Below are positions 1-5,606 of a stretch of DNA of 7,730 nt, one piece after another. The notes beneath the pieces were generated by a model. That model searched no databases. It had not been told where the DNA came from and worked only from the letters and a program-made list of their open reading frames with translations. This stretch comes from Bacteroidota bacterium. Lineage in GTDB: Bacteria > Bacteroidota > Ignavibacteria > Ignavibacteriales > Ignavibacteriaceae. Position numbers and translations under genes: made by a program. Position 1 is the stretch's first letter, and every line of letters begins with the position of its first letter. The stretch spans positions 1 to 7,730 of the forward strand of contig JAEYUD010000008.1 in NCBI GenBank assembly GCA_023433685.1, read 5' to 3'.

Positions 1-284
1 ATTATGATCTGGGGGCGGATGTATCGTGGGGGAGGGATGAAGAGCTTAGAACAACTTACGGATTGTTTTCAAATTCAGAAAGGCTCGATCTTGTCTGGAA
101 TAATATAGTTCTATCGAGCGGTGACTCGCTAAAAATGAATATTGTACGAAGTTTTAACCTGACCATTACTTTCAACCCGAGTGATATTGTGCGGATCAAC
201 GGCAGGGTGAATCTTGATCTTGAAAAGAACGCGGTCACCAAACGGTGGCAAATATCACGCTGGATCGATGAATCAAACTTATAA
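1..284 (+). CDS. Hypothetical protein, C-terminal part only (possible NTF2-like fold)
   Basis: The reading frame is open from the window edge (first full codon at 3) to the TAA at 282-284, giving the last 93 residues of a protein that begins upstream. I do not recognise the family with certainty. The visible part alternates hydrophobic and polar residues in beta-strand fashion and ends in a Trp-rich stretch (KRWQISRWIDES). Ends of the form W-x-I-x-R-W-x-D are common in NTF2/SnoaL-like and small lipoprotein domains, so such a fold is a guess. No membrane segment is visible in this part. The stop codon lies only 6 bp before the ftsX start, so the two genes are probably co-transcribed. A TTG at 63 could be read as an internal start, but the frame stays open and coding-like upstream of it, so I treat this as a partial gene. 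Confidence 0.6.
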   Translation, partial: YDLGADVSWGRDEELRTTYGLFSNSERLDLVWNNIVLSSGDSLKMNIVRSFNLTITFNPSDIVRINGRVNLDLEKNAVTKRWQISRWIDESNL

Positions 285-290
285 GGCAGC

Positions 291-1154
291 ATGTTCTATA
301 TTAAAGAAGCCTGGCGAAATTTACGTTATGCCGGAATTACAACAGTTATCACATTCTTCTCACTTTTGCTCGCCTCGGTATTTGCCTTGTCCTCTTACTT
401 GGTTACCAATTTTTCAGATGCGTTAAACGCTGAACTGACGAAGAATGTTACCGCGAGTTTTTACCTCGACGATTCGATCAGCGTTGAGGCAAAGGACGCA
501 TTGATAGCGAAACTTCGAGGAGAAACTGGCGTTAAAGGGGTGAAATACATCAGCGCGGCCGAAGCTGAAAAGGAGTTTATTTCCACTACAGGCGAAGATT
601 TTAGAAAGATACTCGGAAACAACCCCCTTCCTGCTTCAATACTCGTGAGTCTTGATACCGATGGAAAACAGATGTCAGAACTCGATAGTTCTGTGGAGGA
701 AATGGCGAAACTCAAAGGGGTGGCGAGTTACGAGTTCAGATCAAAAATGTTGCAGGAAATAATCGAATTTACCGGCAAGGTAAGGTCGATCGCGATCGTG
801 GTCACGGTGCTTTTCCTTCTTCTTTCCCTCTATTTAGCCTACACCTCTATAAGGTCGGCTTTTGAAGCCAGAAGGGAAGACTTGAACACGATGAGGCTGG
901 TGGGTGGAAGTCTGTTCAAAATAAAATTCCCCGCGTATCTGGGTTCTTTTGCTTTAGGGCTAATGTGTGCATTCATCACATTATTCTTTTACTCAATAGT
1001 TGTAAATTCACGTTTTGAATTTTTAGGAGTTCGCGCGGTTGATACAGCAGGACCAACCGGTACCATACTTGCGTTGGGAGCCGCTCCGTTAATCGCTATA
1101 ATAGGAACATTTCTGGCTTCTTTTTCCTTAAAAATTGAGTTAAGAAATCATTAA
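291..1154 (+). CDS. ftsX: Cell division protein FtsX (ABC transporter permease-like)
   Basis: FtsX is the inner-membrane partner of the ATPase FtsE in the divisome. FtsEX transmits ATP hydrolysis to periplasmic activators of peptidoglycan hydrolases. The 287-residue length is normal for the family. The FtsX plan is visible: a short basic N-terminus, TM1 at about 16-38, an extracytoplasmic domain at about 40-163, then TM2 about 166-186, TM3 about 214-236 and TM4 about 257-280. Family hallmarks are the NPLP motif (N111-P114) in the extracytoplasmic domain and the cytoplasmic-loop motif MRLVGGS (201-207) between TM2 and TM3. The ATG at 291 follows the upstream stop by 6 bp, with AAGG at 283-286 as a weak ribosome site. 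ftsE is not adjacent downstream and the upstream gene is not an ATPase, so FtsE must be encoded elsewhere. The 60-bp gap that follows suggests ftsX ends its transcription unit or is only loosely linked to the export genes. Confidence 0.94.
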   Translation: MFYIKEAWRNLRYAGITTVITFFSLLLASVFALSSYLVTNFSDALNAELTKNVTASFYLDDSISVEAKDALIAKLRGETGVKGVKYISAAEAEKEFISTTGEDFRKILGNNPLPASILVSLDTDGKQMSELDSSVEEMAKLKGVASYEFRSKMLQEIIEFTGKVRSIAIVVTVLFLLLSLYLAYTSIRSAFEARREDLNTMRLVGGSLFKIKFPAYLGSFALGLMCAFITLFFYSIVVNSRFEFLGVRAVDTAGPTGTILALGAAPLIAIIGTFLASFSLKIELRNH

Positions 1155-1157
1155 TCC

Positions 1158-1188
1158 TTTCTAAAGTTTCAAAATATCAATATATTTG
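1158..1188 (+). promoter_or_regulatory. Candidate promoter of the polysaccharide export operon
   Basis: The only sizeable gap between genes (1155-1214) is AT-rich. It contains TATATTTG at 1181-1188, an exact match to the Bacteroidetes primary-sigma -7 box (TAnnTTTG). TTTC lies at 1158-1161, 19 nt upstream, one base off the TTTG -33 box at the usual spacing. The transcript would start shortly after 1190, leaving a leader of about 20 nt before the ATG at 1215. An alternative sigma70-like reading is TTTCAA (1167-1172), 18 nt, then TATCAT (1191-1196). AT-rich sequence matches such boxes easily, so this is a candidate only. Confidence 0.35.
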
Positions 1189-1214
1189 CATATCATAAAT
1201 AAAAAGTAGAGACA

Positions 1215-1784
1215 ATGAGGTTTACCAGGTTACTGTTCTTTCTTCTGATTTTTAGTACAACATTCATAATCGAAGCGCAAGATGTTAAAGTGGGAAGGGA
1301 CGCGCAATTAAGGCAAACAGGCGGAGCATTTTATGATTACTCTGATGCCGACAAAATAAATATTACCGTTTCAGCCCTTGGATACGTAAAATTCCCGGGT
1401 AAATATCTTGTACCAGAAGGAACAACCGTACTTGACCTTCTCGCATACGCGGGCGGACCCACAACAGACGCTCTTCTCGAGCAGATAGCTTTGTTCAGAT
1501 TTGCCAACAGCGACACATCCGCATTCCCGTCGCCAAAAAACGCGAAAGACAGTTCACTTATCTCAAAAACGGGAAACCGTGTTCTTGAGCTGAATTATAA
1601 CTCACTTTTGTGGGAAGAACACATCACCCCTGTGGATACGATCCCCAAAATGCAACCGGGTGACATTCTCCTTTTAAAAGGTGAACCCCGCTTCTTCTTT
1701 AGAGATTACCTTTCGATCGGTCTGCAGATACTTTCTGCCGCGATCTCCCTTACAATTTTAATCCTGAATATTACACGAAATTAG
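1215..1784 (+). CDS. Secreted single-SLBB-domain protein with C-terminal hydrophobic helix (miniature OPX-like)
   Basis: This 189-residue protein has a signal peptide (basic MRFTR, hydrophobic 6-19, likely cleavage near A21-Q22). There is no lipobox cysteine. One SLBB domain (soluble ligand-binding beta-grasp) spans about 48-95, with the signatures GYVKFPG (56-62) and AYAGGP (77-82). A linker leads to a second beta-grasp-like edge ending in M-Q-P-G-D (146-150). Residues 164-186 form a hydrophobic helix ending in NITRN. SLBB domains line the periplasmic part of Wza-type channels. The Poly_export domain of true Wza proteins is missing here. Its C-terminus matches that of the Wza-like protein encoded at 4008-5606. 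It heads the export operon, and its TAG stop is embedded in the ribosome site of the Wzc-like gene. It probably works as an accessory or capping part of the outer-membrane exporter; that role is inferred. Confidence 0.88.
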   Translation: MRFTRLLFFLLIFSTTFIIEAQDVKVGRDAQLRQTGGAFYDYSDADKINITVSALGYVKFPGKYLVPEGTTVLDLLAYAGGPTTDALLEQIALFRFANSDTSAFPSPKNAKDSSLISKTGNRVLELNYNSLLWEEHITPVDTIPKMQPGDILLLKGEPRFFFRDYLSIGLQILSAAISLTILILNITRN

Positions 1785-1789
1785 AGGAA
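1783..1789 (+). promoter_or_regulatory. Ribosome binding site supporting the TTG start of the Wzc-like gene
   Basis: AGAGGAA lies 3 nt before the TTG at 1793 and overlaps the TAG stop of the preceding gene (1782-1784). It is one of the two clearest Shine-Dalgarno-like sites in the window. It decides the start because the frame has no ATG for well over 100 codons downstream, and the N-terminal Wzz region and first membrane helix would be lost with any later start. Confidence 0.6.
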
Positions 1790-1792
1790 CAT

Positions 1793-4015
1793 TTGGATAC
1801 AGAATTCAATAATTCGCAATTCCAGGAAACACGTTCAATAGTTGATTATCTTCAACTTATACGTGGAAACCTATTACCGATCCTTATTATTACTGCTGTT
1901 TCTTTCATTTTCGCGCTTGTTTACGCGATCAACGCGGTTGATATTTACAATTCATCAACCCTCGTAAAGATCAACAAGAATTCAGGAAATATTCTTGAGT
2001 CGAACCCCCTCCTTCAGCCTTTCGGCTCGGAAGACCGGTTTATCTCGAATGAAATAGAAGTAATTAAAAGTTACACCCTTCGCGAGAGGGTTGCTTCCGC
2101 TCTCATCGACTCATTTAACAACTCGTCGAAGAAAGACACTTTTTCTGTACTGATGACCTCTGACAAAGTGGATCCCAACAAGAAGGTCTTGATGACCAAG
2201 GATAAACTTGCCCAGCAGCTTTCGAGTCTTACAACAGTGGAGCAGAAAAGAGGTCTCGATTTTGTCATCCTTTCGGCAAGTTCACCATCACCTCTTGAAG
2301 CCGCGATGATCGCGAACACATACGCCTCGGAGTATAGAAATCTCAACCTCTCCTTTAACAGGGATCAGCTGGTGGTGGTTAAAAACTACCTTGATCAGCA
2401 GCGTGGTGAAAAGCTCAATGAGCTTAACAACGCCGAGGACATGCTGAAAACCTTTCAGGAAAGCGGTGGAATTATAGCCCTGGATAATCAGGCATCGAAC
2501 CTGATCTCCCAGATATCGACTCTTGAGTCAAGCAAAGGGATGCAGGAAATAGAGCTGAAATCAACTCAGAACGCGCTTGAATCTTACCGCGACAAGCTTT
2601 CAAAACAGGACCCAAACGCCCTTGATTACCTCGCGCAGTTTGAGAACAAGGGATACTTTGAGCAACTTCAGTCTGAGATAGCCAAGCTTGAAATTCAGAA
2701 AATGCTCGTAAAAGGGAACGAAAAAGATCCCAAAAACAGCAAGGCGCTAAAAGATATTGATGATAAGATCAAGATTCTTAAGGATAATCTGAACGTTCAG
2801 ATAAAAACATTCCAGAAGGGTGCTGTCGCGAACACCCCTGAGGAATACAAGGCTCTGACACTTAAAATACTTGAGCTCGAGATCACGCAAAAAGGTCTTG
2901 AATTCTCGATCAAGCAAATCGACAGCCAGCTCGCGCTGTATGAAGCCAAATTTGGCACACTCCCAAGAAGCGCCATCGAACTTGCAAAGCTTACAAGAAC
3001 ACGCGAAGGACTCGAAAAACTTTACACTCTTATCGAGCAGAGATATCAGGAAGCTGTGATCAATGAGCAGTCACAACCCGGAAACGTGGTGGTTATTGAA
3101 GCCGCACGTGTGATGACATCGCCTGCAAAACCAAACCGCACTCTTATCGTGATAATCGGTATCGTTCTTGGAATGGTTGTTTCAGTCTCTTATGTATTCA
3201 TCAGGGATTACTTCGACAAGACAGTAAAAACACCCGACCAGCTCACCAAACTTGGATTCAACGTTCTGTCATGGATACCAAGGATCGAGGGCATCGATGC
3301 CACGAAAGGGAGCTCGAACGAGTTCATTGTGTTCTCGAAGCCTGATTCCATTCCGGCGGAAGCTTTCCGCGCGCTCAGAACCAGGTTGCAATTCGCTTCA
3401 CCTGATGTGAATAAAATTAAAACCCTTCTGGTTACATCTTCGGCTCCTACCGAAGGTAAAACCATTATAGCCACCAACCTCGCGGGAAGTTTCTCGCAGA
3501 TCAACAAGAAAGTGCTTTTGGTTGACTGCGATCTCAGGAAACCGAGGGTGCATAACGTGTTTAACATGAACAGACATCCCGGTCTTGTTGATTATCTCTT
3601 CAGTCACAACACGCTTGATGAGATCATCAGAACCACTGAGATGCCGAACCTCGACTTCATTCCGTGCGGTACCATTCCTCCAAATCCGGCGGAATTGATG
3701 GAATCAGACGCGATGGTACATTTCCTCGCGGAACTCAAGGAGAGATATGATATCATCATACTTGATACACCTCCTATTATCGCTGTTACCGACTCCGAAA
3801 TACTCTCGAAACATGTTGACGGTTCGATACTTGTTGTTTCAGCCGACACAACCGAGATGGAACTGCTCAGAAGAGCCTCAGAGATCATGAAGCAGGGTAC
3901 ACACCATTTCATCGGTGCAGTGCTCAACAACTTCGTCTACAAGGCTTCTTATGGTTCGTACTACAAGTACTACTACTATTATTCAAGATCTACCAAAACA
4001 GGAGATAATGCTTAA
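1793..4015 (+). CDS. Wzc-like polysaccharide co-polymerase with C-terminal BY-kinase domain
   Basis: This inner-membrane tyrosine autokinase controls polymer length and couples polymerisation to export (PCP-2a, Wzc family). Its 740 residues match the usual Wzc size. Order: Wzz domain (about 12-105) with TM1 27-46; a long periplasmic, largely coiled-coil region (about 186-440) with a GNVR-type end; a Pro-containing segment and TM2 450-470; then the cytoplasmic kinase. The kinase has the E-x-x-R-x-x-R oligomerisation motif (E523, R526, R529), Walker A SAPTEGKT (550-557, K556), Walker A' VDCDLRKP (577-584, D578 and D580), the NPAEL motif (631-635) and Walker B ILDTPP (656-661, D658). The tail holds nine tyrosines (716, 720, 723, 724, 726-730), the expected autophosphorylation cluster. 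Cycles of phosphorylation probably regulate oligomer state. No Wzb-type phosphatase is present in the window. The start is TTG. Confidence 0.96.
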   Translation: MDTEFNNSQFQETRSIVDYLQLIRGNLLPILIITAVSFIFALVYAINAVDIYNSSTLVKINKNSGNILESNPLLQPFGSEDRFISNEIEVIKSYTLRERVASALIDSFNNSSKKDTFSVLMTSDKVDPNKKVLMTKDKLAQQLSSLTTVEQKRGLDFVILSASSPSPLEAAMIANTYASEYRNLNLSFNRDQLVVVKNYLDQQRGEKLNELNNAEDMLKTFQESGGIIALDNQASNLISQISTLESSKGMQEIELKSTQNALESYRDKLSKQDPNALDYLAQFENKGYFEQLQSEIAKLEIQKMLVKGNEKDPKNSKALKDIDDKIKILKDNLNVQIKTFQKGAVANTPEEYKALTLKILELEITQKGLEFSIKQIDSQLALYEAKFGTLPRSAIELAKLTRTREGLEKLYTLIEQRYQEAVINEQSQPGNVVVIEAARVMTSPAKPNRTLIVIIGIVLGMVVSVSYVFIRDYFDKTVKTPDQLTKLGFNVLSWIPRIEGIDATKGSSNEFIVFSKPDSIPAEAFRALRTRLQFASPDVNKIKTLLVTSSAPTEGKTIIATNLAGSFSQINKKVLLVDCDLRKPRVHNVFNMNRHPGLVDYLFSHNTLDEIIRTTEMPNLDFIPCGTIPPNPAELMESDAMVHFLAELKERYDIIILDTPPIIAVTDSEILSKHVDGSILVVSADTTEMELLRRASEIMKQGTHHFIGAVLNNFVYKASYGSYYKYYYYYSRSTKTGDNA
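4000..4004 (+). promoter_or_regulatory. Ribosome binding site for the Wza-like gene
   Basis: AGGAG lies inside the last codons of the Wzc-like gene, 3 nt before ATG 4008. It selects 4008 over upstream in-frame non-ATG codons back to 3915. The spacing is short, so ATG 4020 (residue 5) remains a possible alternative start; both keep the signal peptide. Confidence 0.55.
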
Positions 4016-5606
4016 CAGCATGACACTCACCGGCTTTAGAAAAGGAATAGCAGCGATGCTATTCCTTTCTATTTTTATCCTGCCCGCGCAAGCCCAGGAG
4101 CTCCCGTCATACGCCGACCGCGCCTTCATCATAACCGATTCGTCGATCCAGACATCCGGAATGCCGGTAATAGAAGGAAGTGTTGATGAAGATACATATA
4201 TCGTCGGTGCCGGTGATCAGTTCAGGGTCAGTGTAGATGAAATACAGCCCATTGTGTTTGATTCGCAGATCAGCCCTGATGGACTTCTGTTGATTCCGAA
4301 GGTTGGCACGGTTAAACTGACCGGTTCAACATTAAAGGTGGCCAAAGAGCTCATCAGAAAAGAGGTTTCAACGCGTTATAAAGGGCGCGAAGTGTTGGTT
4401 GCCCTTACAGGAATCAGGAAAATAAAAATTTCGATCTATGGTGAGGTGCTGAAAAAGGGAAGCAGGGTTGTTTTCGCCAACACAAGATTGAATGATATTC
4501 TGATGGAGGGAGGTTTCGCACCTGCCGCTAACATTCGTAATATCAAGATTATTTCGAAAAACGGATCGCAGAGGTTGATCGATCTTCTCTCTTTCATCCG
4601 GCTTGCAGACAAGGAACAAAACCCCGTTCTTGATGACGGTGATTACGTTATGGTTGATAAACTCGATATGACCGTAACCCTCTCCGGCGCGGTAAAGTAT
4701 CCTGGAATTTACGAATATAAAAGTAATGAAACCATCGAATCCCTGATCAGGCTCTCAGGTGGTTTTATGGATGCAGCCTATCTCGATACACTTGAAGTGA
4801 TCCGCTTTGGCCAGGATGCGATAGCCCAATTCTCAATTAAGAAGAGCGCTTCAGAATTCTTCAGAGAGAATTTCACTCTTCAGCACAAAGACAGGATTGT
4901 TGTCCGTGTAAAACCGCGGTATCTTGAAGAAAACATTGTCACCATAAGCGGTTATGTAAGGTTTCCGGGTCCTTACAAGATCAAGGAAGGTGATACAAAA
5001 CTTTCAGAGCTGATCAATGAAGCCGGTGGCTTTCTACCGAAGGCATCATTAAAAAGTGCTTATGTGGTAAGGGAGAACGGCACCTCGTCTTATGATCCTG
5101 AGTTTGAAAGGTTGAAACTTCTTACACGAAAAGACATGAATGACGATGAGTATGACTATTTCAAGTCCCGCTCCCGCCAAAGAAGAGGGAGAGTGGTGGT
5201 CGATTTTGAGCATGTCTTTCTGACAAAAACCGAAGACCTTATTCTCAAAAAGAACGATCAGATCGTAATCCCTGAAAAAAAAGATTTTATAGTGATCATT
5301 GGTCAAGCCGTTTTTCCGGGGAACCTGGAATACCGTCCTGAACTTTCGATCAGAGATTATATCGAATTGGCGGGGGGATTCTCCTGGAGGGCTGAAGAGG
5401 GGAGTATACGCGTTATAAAAGGGAAAACAGGTGAGTGGATCGACGAAGACGACATTGTGAAACTTGAACCCGGCGACACGATCTGGATACCGGAGAAACC
5501 ACAGGCACCCAAATTCTGGGATATCTTCAAAGATTCACTGATGATCGTTGGACAGCTGGCAACTGTAATAGCGGCTACAATTGCCGTAATTGTGAGTACA
5601 AGATGA
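4008..5606 (+). CDS. Wza-like outer membrane polysaccharide export protein (Poly_export + four SLBB domains)
   Basis: OPX proteins form the ring that carries polysaccharide through the periplasm and outer membrane. From ATG 4008 the product has 532 residues, longer than E. coli Wza (about 380) because of extra SLBB repeats. Residues 11-29 form a signal peptide ending AQA-Q (cleavage near 29-30). Unlike Wza there is no lipobox cysteine. The Poly_export domain is about 61-137 (Y-I-V-G-A-G-D at 64-70). SLBB repeats begin near 138, 221, 310 and 427, three showing G-x-V-x-(Y/F)-P-G or a close variant (227-233, 315-321, 432-438). A charged stretch (about 371-402) interrupts repeats three and four. 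Residues 510-530 form a hydrophobic helix, probably the outer-membrane span. The start overlaps the kinase gene by 8 bp, implying coupled translation. Within-frame upstream codons back to 3915 are not coding-like and were excluded. Confidence 0.95.
   Translation: MLNSMTLTGFRKGIAAMLFLSIFILPAQAQELPSYADRAFIITDSSIQTSGMPVIEGSVDEDTYIVGAGDQFRVSVDEIQPIVFDSQISPDGLLLIPKVGTVKLTGSTLKVAKELIRKEVSTRYKGREVLVALTGIRKIKISIYGEVLKKGSRVVFANTRLNDILMEGGFAPAANIRNIKIISKNGSQRLIDLLSFIRLADKEQNPVLDDGDYVMVDKLDMTVTLSGAVKYPGIYEYKSNETIESLIRLSGGFMDAAYLDTLEVIRFGQDAIAQFSIKKSASEFFRENFTLQHKDRIVVRVKPRYLEENIVTISGYVRFPGPYKIKEGDTKLSELINEAGGFLPKASLKSAYVVRENGTSSYDPEFERLKLLTRKDMNDDEYDYFKSRSRQRRGRVVVDFEHVFLTKTEDLILKKNDQIVIPEKKDFIVIIGQAVFPGNLEYRPELSIRDYIELAGGFSWRAEEGSIRVIKGKTGEWIDEDDIVKLEPGDTIWIPEKPQAPKFWDIFKDSLMIVGQLATVIAATIAVIVSTR
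4041..4068 (+). repeat. Perfect 12-bp inverted repeat with GCGA loop inside the Wza-like signal-peptide codons
   Basis: The left arm 4041-4052 (AAAGGAATAGCA) and right arm 4057-4068 (TGCTATTCCTTT) are exactly complementary. They are separated by GCGA, a GNRA-class tetraloop. The right arm is followed by a T-rich run at 4069-4078 and the left arm is preceded by an A-rich run, the arrangement of a (bidirectional) intrinsic terminator, although only 4 of 12 pairs are G-C. It covers codons 12-21 and starts 33 nt after the first base of the gene. Whether it acts as an attenuator, RNA stabiliser or cleavage site is unknown; the base pairing itself is seen directly. Confidence 0.75.

Noticed and set aside
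214..426. Plus-strand frame spanning the partial gene and the start of ftsX
   Set aside because: Out of frame with both, and the FtsX N-terminus and first membrane helix are clearly in the other frame.
787..798. Perfect palindrome CGATCGCGATCG in ftsX
   Set aside because: It is a short self-complementary run made by R-S-I-A-I codons in a membrane helix, seen once, with no loop. It resembles the cyanobacterial HIP1 octamer only loosely.
1155..1214. Intrinsic terminator after ftsX
   Set aside because: No GC stem followed by a T-run could be found in this gap.
2071..3930. Several minus-strand open frames (2071-2346, 3208-3567, 3398-3607, 3604-3930) opposite the kinase gene
   Set aside because: They lie wholly opposite a gene with complete conserved motifs, have no recognisable domains, and look like shadows of its codon pattern.
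3915..4007. Upstream in-frame extension of the Wza-like gene giving a 563-aa product
   Set aside because: It relies on a non-ATG start inside the kinase gene, encodes a Ser/Thr-rich shadow of the tyrosine tail, and would bury the signal peptide. AGGAG before ATG 4008 fits better.
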